From Gemmatimonas aurantiaca T-27 (GTDB lineage Bacteria; Gemmatimonadota; Gemmatimonadetes; Gemmatimonadales; Gemmatimonadaceae), in the NCBI RefSeq assembly GCF_000010305.1, contig NC_012489.1, forward strand, positions 2,177,646 to 2,241,645: a stretch of DNA of 64,000 nucleotides, in the 5' to 3' direction. Below the pieces are notes generated by a model. It had not been told where the DNA came from. It made no database searches and saw nothing but the letters and a program-made list of their open reading frames with translations. Positions 18,242-25,806 of this stretch are shown here, one piece after another; position 1 is the stretch's first letter; every line of letters starts with the position of its first letter. The translations under genes were made by a program, and so were the position numbers.

Positions 18242-18616
18242 TCAGGCTGCAGCGACCTTGGCGTCGAGTGCCTTCTTCGCCTGTTCGGCGATGGCCGCGA
18301 ACGCTTCGGGCTCACGCACCGCCAGATCGGCGAGGACCTTGCGGTCGACTTCGATGCCGGAGGCATGCAGGCCGTTGATGAACGCGTTGTACGACATGTC
18401 GTGCAGGCGGGCCGCGGCGTTGATACGCACGATCCAGAGGCGACGGAAGTCGCGCTTCTTGTTCTTGCGATCGCGGTAGGCATAACGCCAGCCACGCTCG
18501 ACGGTTTCCTTGGCAGCCTTCCAGAGCTTCGAGCGGCCACCAAAGGCGCCCTTGGCATGCTTGAGAATCTGCTTCTTACGCTTCAGACGAACGACGTTGG
18601 ATTTGACGCGAGGCAT
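18242..18616 (-). CDS. rplT: 50S ribosomal protein L20
   Basis: L20 binds 23S rRNA early in large-subunit assembly. In several bacteria it also represses its own operon by binding the infC-rpmI-rplT mRNA. The 124-residue product has the family features: the basic N-terminus [19 protein letters not shown], the [16 protein letters not shown] helix and the globular C-terminus with [20 protein letters not shown] short Lys/Ala-rich tail extends it slightly beyond the usual ~118. It lies 12 nt downstream of rpmI. Confidence 0.98.
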   Translation of the reverse strand: MPRVKSNVVRLKRKKQILKHAKGAFGGRSKLWKAAKETVERGWRYAYRDRKNKKRDFRRLWIVRINAAARLHDMSYNAFINGLHASGIEVDRKVLADLAVREPEAFAAIAEQAKKALDAKVAAA

Positions 18617-18628
18617 AGTGGATTATCC

Positions 18629-18826
18629 TCAGGCCACGAGAAGACGCTTGATACGCTTCGCTTCGCCGTTGGTCTCCACGATCGTGGGACGGCGCAGGTC
18701 GCGCTTCTTCTTGCCCGACATCTTGGTCAGGATGTGGCTCTTGTACGCCTTCAGGCGCCGCACCTTCCCCGAACCCGTCACGGAGAAGCGCTTCTTGGCG
18801 CCGCTGTGGGTCTTCATCTTCGGCAT
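18629..18826 (-). CDS. rpmI: 50S ribosomal protein L35
   Basis: This 65-residue basic protein begins [20 protein letters not shown] and has the conserved [19 protein letters not shown] segment of L35. The length is typical. It lies between infC (87-nt gap containing a palindrome at 18894-18911) and rplT (12-nt gap), the classic infC-rpmI-rplT order. Confidence 0.98.
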
Positions 18827-18893
18827 GATTCGCTCATGGCTCTGGTCAACCGCCCCGACGTGAGGCAGCCCTGCATCGGATCACGCGCCACCT

Positions 18894-18911
18894 CCTGAGT
18901 ACCTACTCAGG
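18894..18911 (-). promoter_or_regulatory. Perfect palindrome two nt after the infC stop
   Basis: CCTGAGTA (18894-18901) and TACTCAGG (18904-18911) are perfect inverted repeats separated by CC, which would form a tight hairpin or an 18-bp protein site. It lies at the head of the 87-nt infC-rpmI gap, where L20 binding controls rpmI-rplT translation in some bacteria. A role in that control is inference. There is no U-tract, so it is not a plain terminator. Confidence 0.45.
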
Positions 18912-18913
18912 AA

Positions 18914-19432
18914 TCACTTCGGCGCGAGGATCATCGTCATCGATTTTCCTTCCATCGTGGGTGCGCTCTCGATCTTTGCCAGATCGGCCAGCTCCTGGGA
19001 CACCCGCTCCACCACGATCTTTCCAAGCTCGGGGTGGGCGATCTGTCGGCCACGGAACATGAGCGTCACCTTCACCTTGTTGCCTTCTTCGAGGAACCGA
19101 CGGGCATGCCGCGTCTTGGTCTCGAAGTCGTGATCGTCGATCCCCGGGCGGTACTTGACCTCCTTGAGATGGATCACGTGCTGCTTCTTCTTCGCGAGTC
19201 GCGCCTGCTTGGCCTGTTCGAACTTGAACTTGCCGTAGTCCATGATGCGAACCACGGGAGGCCGAGCCGCCGCCGCCACTTCCACGAGATCGAGGCCCAA
19301 CTCCACCGCCATGGACAGTGCTGCGTCCACCTCGAGGATGCCTAGCTGACTGCCATCGGCGCCGATCACGCGAACGGGGCTGATCCGGATCTGCCGGTTT
19401 ACCCGTGGCGGTCGCTTCGTCGAATCCTGAAT
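18914..19432 (-). CDS. infC: Translation initiation factor IF-3 (ATT start)
   Basis: IF-3 keeps 30S subunits free and checks the start codon-initiator tRNA match. No ATG/GTG gives the right N-terminus; a frame from ATG 19561 would add ~43 unrelated residues. The ATT at 19432-19430, 8 nt after GGAG, gives 172 residues beginning (M)QDSTKRPPRVNRQIRISPVR, the normal length. IF-3 in other bacteria uses AUU or similar codons so that it represses its own translation. The N-domain carries LGILEVDAALSMA and VRIMDYGKFKFEQ. The C-domain carries HVIHLKEVKYRPGID and VTLMFRGRQIAHPELG. It is the first gene of the operon, behind a leader with a terminator-like hairpin. Confidence 0.95.
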   Translation of the reverse strand: MQDSTKRPPRVNRQIRISPVRVIGADGSQLGILEVDAALSMAVELGLDLVEVAAAARPPVVRIMDYGKFKFEQAKQARLAKKKQHVIHLKEVKYRPGIDDHDFETKTRHARRFLEEGNKVKVTLMFRGRQIAHPELGKIVVERVSQELADLAKIESAPTMEGKSMTMILAPK

Positions 19433-19450
19433 AGTGCGTACTCCGGTAGA

Positions 19451-19489
19451 AGAAACAGAAAACGCGGACCCCATGAGTGGAATCCGCGT
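19451..19489 (-). terminator. Attenuator-like hairpin in the infC leader
   Basis: On the minus strand ACGCGGATTCC (19489-19479) pairs over 11 bp (two G-U) with GGGGTCCGCGT (19472-19462) around loop ACTCAT, followed by TTTTCTGTTTC. This is a complete intrinsic terminator placed between the promoter and the infC start, so full-length transcripts must read through it. Upstream at 19561-19581, alternating arms CACCTC-GAGGTG-CACCTC could form mutually exclusive hairpins. Confidence 0.7.
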
Positions 19490-19696
19490 CGTGACGCACA
19501 CTGCCACCCACCTGCATGGACGCATGGCGAGGGAGCGCGTTTCGATGGACTCCAGCAGCACACCTCGGAGGTGAACACCTCGTGAGGGCCGAAGGGTGGG
19601 AGAGGCGTCGCAGCCACTCCACTTCTCGATTGTCCCGGGCTCTGTGACCCGGATGCCGGACGGACCTGTAAAGAGCCGTATTCCAGCAACAGCAGT

Positions 19697-19724
19697 AACC
19701 TAGGCGATGTCCGCCCGAGGTCAA
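19697..19724 (-). promoter_or_regulatory. Promoter of the infC-rpmI-rplT-pheST operon
   Basis: TTGACC (19724-19719) and TAGGTT (19702-19697) are 16 nt apart. The -35 box contains the TGA stop of the upstream hydrolase gene. Transcription would start near 19690, giving a leader of about 255 nt ahead of the ATT start. The same architecture recurs before rpsU (35947-35975). Confidence 0.65.
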
Positions 19725-20602
19725 CCCCGCTCGGCCAAGTGATACGACTTGCCGTCGTGCGCCAGTCGGCCAAAGCCCACATGGGCATCGTGCTCGAAGA
19801 CCAGCAGCCAATCCTCCCGCAGCGCCTCGCCGAGCAGCGCCCGCTTGGATTCGAGCGTGACCAGCGGTTCCACGTCATACCCCATGATCCAGGGGAGGGC
19901 CAGATGGTGGCTGGTCGGCACCACGTCCCCCAGGAAACAGGCCGTCTCGCCGCCCGACCGCAGAATCACGCTCTGGTGATGCGGCGTGTGACCCGGCGTC
20001 GGCCGCACGGTGATGCCGGAGACGATTTCCCGCTCCCCTTCCACCACCTGGAAGCGGCCATTGGCCACGATGGGTGCCCAGTTGGGAGGGAAGTAGCTGG
20101 CCGCCGTGCGCTCGTTGGTGTGCTCCCCGTACGCCTTCTCGCCCGCCTGCACCAGGTAGGTGGCGTTGGCAAACGTCGGCAGCACTTCGCCGGTGGGCGC
20201 ACGCCAGGTGTTGCCACCGGCATGGTCGAAGTGCAGGTGCGTATTGATCACCAGCTTCACATCGTCGGTCGTGAAGCCCGCCGCCCGGATCCCGTCCTCG
20301 AGGGCCGTCCGACCGTCTGCCCCGCTGTTCTCGATGCCGTAGATATCGTGGAACTTCTGGGTCTCTTTGTTGCCCGACCCGGTATCGAGCAGCACCAGGC
20401 CGTCATCGTGCTCGATGAGCAGGCAACGCATGCCCATCGGGATGCGATTCTTGTCATCGGCTTCGAGGCGACGCGACCACAGCGTCTTGGGCACGACGCC
20501 GAACATGGCGCCCCCGTCGAGTTGCTGGCCACCGGCCTGGATGGCATGAATGCGCCACCGTCCCAGGGTGCGGGTATCGAGCAACGGATGCGGAAAGCTC
20601 AC
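19721..20602 (-). CDS. Metallo-beta-lactamase-fold hydrolase
   Basis: This 293-residue protein starts at GTG 20602, overlapping the exonuclease stop by GTGA; a longer frame runs into that gene and is rejected. The zinc motif THLHFDHAGG is intact, with further ligands in PTPGHTPHHQS and FLGDVVPTSHH. The overall pattern (LIEHDDGLVLLDTGSGNKE, FANATYLVQAGE) resembles quorum-lactonase/N-acyl-homoserine lactonase-like and related MBL hydrolases. The substrate cannot be assigned; no signal peptide is present, so it should act in the cytoplasm. Confidence 0.88.
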   Translation of the reverse strand: MSFPHPLLDTRTLGRWRIHAIQAGGQQLDGGAMFGVVPKTLWSRRLEADDKNRIPMGMRCLLIEHDDGLVLLDTGSGNKETQKFHDIYGIENSGADGRTALEDGIRAAGFTTDDVKLVINTHLHFDHAGGNTWRAPTGEVLPTFANATYLVQAGEKAYGEHTNERTAASYFPPNWAPIVANGRFQVVEGEREIVSGITVRPTPGHTPHHQSVILRSGGETACFLGDVVPTSHHLALPWIMGYDVEPLVTLESKRALLGEALREDWLLVFEHDAHVGFGRLAHDGKSYHLAERG

Positions 20603-21552
20603 GCGATATCGTCCTTGGTCACTGGAAGGGGGAATGCCCGTCGGCGGCGATCGGAGGCCGTACGCGGCCGTGTGCCCACCGGGCCATCCACGAACGCCTG
20701 CAACGCCGTCCACGATTCAACGCCGTGTTCCGACGCGATGTTGAGCATGCGGCAGAGCGCGTGTGCGGTGGCCAGTGCGTCCCCAGCCGCCCGATGTCGC
20801 GCAGCAATCTCGATACCGAAGTAGCGCGTGACGTGATCGAGCGAACGCCGCGAAAGCTGTGGCAACGCCGCCCGCGCAAACCGCACGGTGCACAGACGGG
20901 GCCCCGACAACTCCTGCCCGCTGCCCCGTCGCACTTCTTCGCTCACGAATCGCCAGTCGAATGGCGCGTTGTGTGCCACAAAAATCGAACCGCGCAGTCG
21001 ATCGAGCACGTTGCTCGTGATCTCGCGGAAGGTCGGCTGGTCGCGCACCATGTCCCACGTGATGTGGGTCAGTGACGTGATGTACGGCGGGATCGGCCGC
21101 TCGGGATTCACGAGCTGCGAGTACACCTCACCCACCTGCCCGCCCTGCACCTGCACGATGGCGATTTCGGTGATGCGGTCCCCTCCGGCCGCGCGCGTGC
21201 CGGTGGTCTCGACGTCAACCACCGCAAACGGCAGATCGAGCAATCGGGGCGACTGGCCGGCCGATTCGGCGACCCTGGCCGAACCCGCGACGCGCGCAGT
21301 CGACGGCGCAGTCTGGTGTCCTGCCGGGTAGGCAACGGCCTGCAGTGTCCAATGACCGGTCGGCAACCGCAGAAACTCCGGATGACTACCCAGTAGTGCG
21401 GCCGCCATACGTTCGGCCGCATCCGCCTGCAGGCGCTCCACCTGGCAGACATCGCGCATGAGCGTAACGGCGTCGAGCGGCCCTTCGGCGAGGCGACGTG
21501 CGGCCCGGGCGGAGAGTGTCGTGGGCCGAGGCGAGACTGATGTACCGATCAC
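20599..21552 (-). CDS. DnaQ-family 3'-5' exonuclease
   Basis: The 317-residue product starts at GTG. Residues ~1-105 are of unknown type. The DEDDh exonuclease domain follows, with Exo I VVDVETTG, Exo II HNAPFDWRF and Exo III around RHRAAGDALATAH (catalytic H and D). It resembles the stand-alone epsilon-like proteins rather than the polymerase III subunit, whose usual partners are not nearby. It faces rex divergently, so the 83-nt gap holds both promoters and the Rex operator, raising the chance of joint redox control. Its stop overlaps the hydrolase gene by 4 nt. Confidence 0.9.
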   Translation of the reverse strand: MIGTSVSPRPTTLSARAARRLAEGPLDAVTLMRDVCQVERLQADAAERMAAALLGSHPEFLRLPTGHWTLQAVAYPAGHQTAPSTARVAGSARVAESAGQSPRLLDLPFAVVDVETTGTRAAGGDRITEIAIVQVQGGQVGEVYSQLVNPERPIPPYITSLTHITWDMVRDQPTFREITSNVLDRLRGSIFVAHNAPFDWRFVSEEVRRGSGQELSGPRLCTVRFARAALPQLSRRSLDHVTRYFGIEIAARHRAAGDALATAHALCRMLNIASEHGVESWTALQAFVDGPVGTRPRTASDRRRRAFPLPVTKDDIA

Positions 21553-21601
21553 GTCCGGAAGTTAGTGAGCCGCTGGTGAATTGCTGTGCGCGTGCCTAGC
21601 T

Positions 21602-21619
21602 TTGTGAAGATTTTCACAA
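21602..21619 (+). promoter_or_regulatory. Rex operator (perfect 18-bp palindrome)
   Basis: TTGTGAA (21602-21608), spacer GATT, TTCACAA (21613-21619) is an exact match to the established Rex site TTGTGAAN4TTCACAA. It lies 16 nt before the rex GTG and abuts a possible -10 box TAGCTT (21597-21602). Bound Rex would block its own transcription, with release at high NADH. The divergent exonuclease gene could be affected too. Confidence 0.92.
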
Positions 21620-21635
21620 GCACCAGAGCGCCGCC

Positions 21636-22280
21636 GTGAAACGTATCGCCGACTCCACTGTCCGACGCCTGTCGATGTACCTCCGCTATCTGGAGGACCT
21701 CGACACCCGCGGCCAGCAAACTGCCTCCAGTGATGAACTGGCCCATCTGTGCGGCACCACGCCGGCACAGGTCCGAAAGGATCTTTCCTTCTTCGGATCC
21801 TTTGGCAAACGCGGACTCGGCTACCCCGTCCATGAGCTGACGGCCCACTTGCGCGAGATTCTCGGACTGCAGCGCGAGTGGAAGGTCATTATTGTCGGGG
21901 CCGGCAAGATCGGTGCGGCGCTGGCAAACTATCGCGGGTTCCGCCAGCGTGGGTTCACCGTCGTGGGCGTGTACGACCACGATCCTGCCAAAGTTGGCAA
22001 GGCATGGGGCGACGCCACCATCCGGTCGATGGATACGCTGGCCCAGGATATCCAGCGTGAGGAAGCGCCCATCGCGGTGCTCGCCATCCCGGCCGAAAAC
22101 GCCCAGGCCGTCGTGGATCAGATCGTCGCCGCCGGCATCCGCGCGATCCTGAACTTCGCGCCGACCCAGATCTCCGTGCCTCCGCACGTCTCGCTCAAGT
22201 CGGTGAACATGGCCATGGAACTGGAAGGCCTGTCATTCGCCCTGACCAACGCCGGCCTGCTCGATCAGGGCGCGGCCTGA
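21636..22280 (+). CDS. rex: Redox-sensing transcriptional repressor Rex
   Basis: Rex reads the NADH/NAD+ ratio and represses genes for respiration and fermentation when NADH is low. The 214-residue protein (GTG start) has an N-terminal winged helix (LSMYLRYLEDLD, SSDELAHLCGTTPAQVRKDLSFFGSFGKRGLGY) and a C-terminal Rossmann fold with VGAGKIGAALANY and the later VPPHVSLKSVNMAMELEGLSF. All family hallmarks are intact. It is one of only three plus-strand protein genes. Its 3' end overlaps rsmA tail-to-tail by 16 bp. Confidence 0.98.
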   Translation: MKRIADSTVRRLSMYLRYLEDLDTRGQQTASSDELAHLCGTTPAQVRKDLSFFGSFGKRGLGYPVHELTAHLREILGLQREWKVIIVGAGKIGAALANYRGFRQRGFTVVGVYDHDPAKVGKAWGDATIRSMDTLAQDIQREEAPIAVLAIPAENAQAVVDQIVAAGIRAILNFAPTQISVPPHVSLKSVNMAMELEGLSFALTNAGLLDQGAA

Positions 22281-23227
22281 TCGGGATCCACGACGTCGGT
22301 CGCCGTCGGTTCTGACAGCCCCTCCGCCCGCAACGCCCGCACGAGTTTCGCGAACTCGGCGGGCGTCAGTGTTTCCGGACGTGCCTCCGGCGACAACCCA
22401 CACGCCGCGATCACTGCCCCGGCGCGCTCGGCGTCAAACGAAGCGATGGTCCGCACCACCCGGATCAACTGTTTGCGCCGAAGACCAAAGGCGGCCAGCA
22501 CGAAGCTGCGGAAACGGGCTTCGAGCTCCGGCTCCACGACGGCATCGGGCCGCGGCACGACCCGCACCACGGCGGAATCGACGGCGGGCGCCGGGTTGAA
22601 CGCGCTGGGCGGCACTTTGCGAATCAGTTCCACGCCCACCACGGCCTGGAGATTCACACTCAGCGCGCCATAGATCTTGTCGCCCGGCGGCGCGGCCATG
22701 CGATCGGCCACTTCTTTCTGCACGAGATACACCGCCACATCGGGACGTGGCTGGACGAGCGCGTGAAAGATGATCGGCGTGGTGATGTAATACGGCACAT
22801 TGCCCGCCAGCACATACGGCTCCCCAGCGAGTGCGGCGAGATTGGTTTGCAGCACGTCGGCTTCCACGATCTCGACATGGGGCCGGTCGGCATACCGTGC
22901 GCGCAAATGTGCGGCGAGATCGCGGTCGATCTCGATCGCGATCACGCGCCTGGCGCGCTCCACCAACAGATCGGTGAGTGCGCCGCGGCCCGGGCCGATC
23001 TCGATGACGGTGCGATCGCGTACATCACCCAGGGCGTCCGCGATGCTGCTGAGAACCCGGGTGTCCTTGAGGAAATGTTGACCGAAACGCTTGCGTGGTG
23101 CTGGCAAACGATCGCCGCGTGGTGGGCCGCCACGTCGAAAGCGGGATGCGCCTCCATTCCCATCTGGACGCGACACGCCTTCCCCTCCACGTGATGAGCC
23201 TCCACCCTGCCCGCGACCTGGTTTCAT
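22265..23227 (-). CDS. rsmA: 16S rRNA A1518/A1519 dimethyltransferase RsmA (KsgA)
   Basis: RsmA dimethylates two adenines in helix 45 late in 30S assembly. The Rossmann methyltransferase core is intact: KRFGQHFLKD, IEIGPGRGALTDLL, the ANVPYYITTPI-type motif IV written here as AGNVPYYITTPI, and the C-terminal small domain. Unusually, about 45 residues precede the core and are rich in Gly, Arg, Pro and Ser (GRGQGGG, RFRRGGPPRGDR). The ATG overlaps the rsbU stop by ATGA, which supports this start and makes the extension probably real. Length is 320 versus the usual ~270. Confidence 0.96.
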   Translation of the reverse strand: MKPGRGQGGGSSRGGEGVSRPDGNGGASRFRRGGPPRGDRLPAPRKRFGQHFLKDTRVLSSIADALGDVRDRTVIEIGPGRGALTDLLVERARRVIAIEIDRDLAAHLRARYADRPHVEIVEADVLQTNLAALAGEPYVLAGNVPYYITTPIIFHALVQPRPDVAVYLVQKEVADRMAAPPGDKIYGALSVNLQAVVGVELIRKVPPSAFNPAPAVDSAVVRVVPRPDAVVEPELEARFRSFVLAAFGLRRKQLIRVVRTIASFDAERAGAVIAACGLSPEARPETLTPAEFAKLVRALRAEGLSEPTATDVVDPDQAAP

Positions 23228-24927
23228 ATCGATGACTCTCCGGGATTCACCGCGGACGGGACCATACGGTCGACGACGACCACCGTGCAGTCATCGCGAA
23301 GTGGTGCACGTCCGGTGTGGGCGTTGAGTCGCCCGTAGATGGCATCCAGAATGGTGTCCGGCGTATCCGTGGGGGAGGTGTGCGTGAGCCATTGCAGGAC
23401 TTCCGCTTCCCCGATGCGGCGGCCGGCGGGATCACGGGCGTCAATCACGCCGTCGGTCAGGAAGACGAGACGGTCATCGGCGCGCCAGCTCATGACACAC
23501 TCTTCGATCGGCGCGTCACTGAAGCCAATGGGCGGCGCCACGGCCCCAAGCCGTGTGGCGTGTCCATCGCTCGACAGCTTGAAGGCATGCGGATGTCCGG
23601 CGTTGGCAAACCGTAGCTCGTTGGCGCGGCTGTCGATCACGGCGTAACACATGCTGATCGACATTTCGGTGGACATGAGTTCTTCGCGCAGCGAGCGCTG
23701 CACCGCTTCGATGGCGATGGACGGATCGAACGCGGCCTGCACATGAATGGCGGCCGCGCTGAGGGCCAAGGCCATGACCAGCGCCGATTGATACCCGTGC
23801 CCGGACACATCGCCGATCAGCACACCGGTGCGATCCTGGTCCAGTCGGGCCAACAGATAGAAATCCCCACCTACACTTTCGGCCGGAACGACGCGCGCGG
23901 CTGCGCGTGCTTCCGGCTGCACCACCTGTGGGCTCGGCAACAACTTGAGCTGAAGTTCGTGAGCCAGTCGCATTTCGCGGGCCAACTGCTGACGCTCCAC
24001 GGCAGCCCGCACCAACGAGGCGTTGTGCATGGCCACGCCGACCTGCGTCCCAATCGCCACGGCCAACTTGCGATCACCGCCGGAGAACGGCGCACCGCCC
24101 GGTCGTCCGGCCAGCACCAACACACCCAGCGGAACGGCAATGCCTTCTGCGCCGCGCCGCGTCGGGACCGGGAAGGTGCCCGTGATGCCCACGCCGGAAC
24201 TGGGGCGCGTGATGGCAACGGCCATCAGCGGTGCGGCGCGGGCGGCCAGGATCGGGTCGGCCAGCGATGCCGCGTTCCCGTCCTCGGTGCAGGCGCTGCC
24301 CGCATGATAGGCACGCACGGCAATATGGGTCGCCTGCTCGAGCGACACGGGCTCGTAGGCATCGTCGGCGAGCCCCAGCGAAGCAATGGGCGCCAATGTC
24401 CCCTGTGCCCGGTTGGTCTGCAGAAACACGGCCCGCGTGGCGCCCAGTGTCGCCGCCAGCTCGGCCAGCAGCGTATCGGCCACGCTTTCCACCGAGGTCG
24501 TGCCTCCCAGCAGCTCCCCGATGGCATACAGGAGATTGATCTCCTCGTAACGCTCGGCGAGTTCGCGGGTGGCTCCATCGCGCTCACGCGTGATGCGACG
24601 GACCAGTGGCAGCAGGCGCCCCAGCAGTCGATCGACGTCGGCCGCAGGGCCTCCCACGGCGACAGGTTCCTGCACGGCCTCGCCGGCTTCGACGAACAGC
24701 CAGCCCACACTGTCGCCGGTGTTCACGAGCTGCGCGTGCAAGTGATGCGAACGGGCCCAGGATGCCACATCCCAAGCCTGCGCGCAGGAGGTAGTGCGTT
24801 CGGCAAAGACACTCGATGACGCGCCCAGCAACGTGGGCACGACCGAGCCTTCACGCCGTTCCCAGATGGCCGCCTGGCGCCCAGTGGCCTCGAGAAACGC
24901 GGCCAGAAGGGCGGCGACCTCGTTCAT
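23224..24927 (-). CDS. rsbU: GAF + PP2C/SpoIIE serine phosphatase (RsbU-like)
   Basis: RsbU-type phosphatases dephosphorylate an anti-anti-sigma protein to release a stress sigma factor. The start at ATG 24927 overlaps the rsbW-like stop by ATGA and gives 567 residues. Residues ~1-120 are an unknown sensor-like part. A GAF-like domain spans about 150-310 (YEEINLLYAIGELLGGTTSVE). A linker helix ends in ELQLKLLPS. The PP2C domain has all metal-binding motifs: VGGDFY, IGDVSGHG, ANAGHPHAF, LTDGVIDA and the terminal DDCTVVV. It completes an rsbV-rsbW-rsbU trio. The gene symbol reflects role, not proven orthology. Confidence 0.92.
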   Translation of the reverse strand: MNEVAALLAAFLEATGRQAAIWERREGSVVPTLLGASSSVFAERTTSCAQAWDVASWARSHHLHAQLVNTGDSVGWLFVEAGEAVQEPVAVGGPAADVDRLLGRLLPLVRRITRERDGATRELAERYEEINLLYAIGELLGGTTSVESVADTLLAELAATLGATRAVFLQTNRAQGTLAPIASLGLADDAYEPVSLEQATHIAVRAYHAGSACTEDGNAASLADPILAARAAPLMAVAITRPSSGVGITGTFPVPTRRGAEGIAVPLGVLVLAGRPGGAPFSGGDRKLAVAIGTQVGVAMHNASLVRAAVERQQLAREMRLAHELQLKLLPSPQVVQPEARAAARVVPAESVGGDFYLLARLDQDRTGVLIGDVSGHGYQSALVMALALSAAAIHVQAAFDPSIAIEAVQRSLREELMSTEMSISMCYAVIDSRANELRFANAGHPHAFKLSSDGHATRLGAVAPPIGFSDAPIEECVMSWRADDRLVFLTDGVIDARDPAGRRIGEAEVLQWLTHTSPTDTPDTILDAIYGRLNAHTGRAPLRDDCTVVVVDRMVPSAVNPGESSI

Positions 24928-25340
24928 GCGCGATACAGCACGAGACGGAGACGATGACCACACTGGCCATCGCGGCGGGCGTTTTCGATGTGATCCATCA
25001 GACTCCGCATCAGAAACACACCGCGACCATGTTCACGCTCGAGCCAGTCGGCATCATCCGGCGACTGTTGCAACTGCTGCAAATCGAATCCGTTGCCTTC
25101 GTCGCACACATCGATCACGAGGCGCTGATCGTCGACCTCGACAGTGATCTCCACCTGGCGCGACGCGTCGCTCGCATTGCCCCGCAGGATGGCGTTGGCC
25201 ACCGCTTCGGTGACGGCCACCGGGACATTCAACCCGCATTGTTTGGACGAAAACCCCGCGTCGCGGCAGAGGGTGACAATGTCCTCGACCACCGGCGGAA
25301 TCACCGTCAGTTCGGACGACAGCACCCAACACCGCGACAT
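24924..25340 (-). CDS. rsbW: Anti-sigma factor / serine kinase (RsbW-like HATPase)
   Basis: RsbW-type proteins bind and inhibit a sigma factor and phosphorylate their RsbV antagonist. The GHKL ATPase boxes are present: the N box AVTEAVANAILRGN (E and N), the G1 box VCDEGNGFD, and GRGVFLMRSLMD. I chose ATG 25340 (138 residues, MSRCWVLSSEL), which has GGTGA 6 nt upstream and fits the family length. A GTG at 25445 would add 35 residues starting 3 nt after rsbV. No sigma factor gene is in the window, so the target is unknown. Confidence 0.88.
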   Translation of the reverse strand: MSRCWVLSSELTVIPPVVEDIVTLCRDAGFSSKQCGLNVPVAVTEAVANAILRGNASDASRQVEITVEVDDQRLVIDVCDEGNGFDLQQLQQSPDDADWLEREHGRGVFLMRSLMDHIENARRDGQCGHRLRLVLYRA

Positions 25341-25448
25341 GTGTTTCACCGGGTCGCAATCGGGATGAGCCGACACGAACGGCGTGAGCACTGGCGCACC
25401 GTCATCGGTGCGAAGGTGGACGGCCGGTGCAAGACGACTGGCCACCTA

Positions 25449-25781
25449 TCAGCGCGATGCGAGGGCATCAGCACGCGACGCAAAAAGCGGGAACAGGGCG
25501 TCGAGGCGCGTGAGTTCGAACAGCGTGCGCAGGTCATCGTTGAGCCCGACCAGGCGCAAATCGCCATTCACATCCCGCAGACGGCGACTCAGCGAGACGA
25601 GCGCACCCAGCCCCGAGCTGTCGATGTAGCCGGTGTGCGTGAAATCGACGATGACGATTCGCACGCCCTGATCCGCGGCGTCCAGGATCGCCTGCTTGAA
25701 CTCCTGGCGATTGGTCACGATCAGCTGGCCGTCGACCGCCACCGTCAGCACATCTTCTGCGCGGTCCAGTGTGAAGCTCAT
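25449..25781 (-). CDS. rsbV: Anti-anti-sigma factor (RsbV-like STAS domain)
   Basis: This 110-residue STAS protein begins MSFTLDRAEDVLTVAVDGQL. The phosphorylation site lies in HTGYIDSSGLGALVSLSRR, where the Ser after Asp is the usual target of the RsbW kinase and of the RsbU phosphatase. I start at ATG 25781, since the longer frame runs into pta. The gene follows pta by 25 nt and precedes the rsbW-like gene, making a compact partner-switch module. Confidence 0.93.
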   Translation of the reverse strand: MSFTLDRAEDVLTVAVDGQLIVTNRQEFKQAILDAADQGVRIVIVDFTHTGYIDSSGLGALVSLSRRLRDVNGDLRLVGLNDDLRTLFELTRLDALFPLFASRADALASR

Positions 25782-25806
25782 AATCGTGCTCGCGAACTGA
25801 GAGGGA

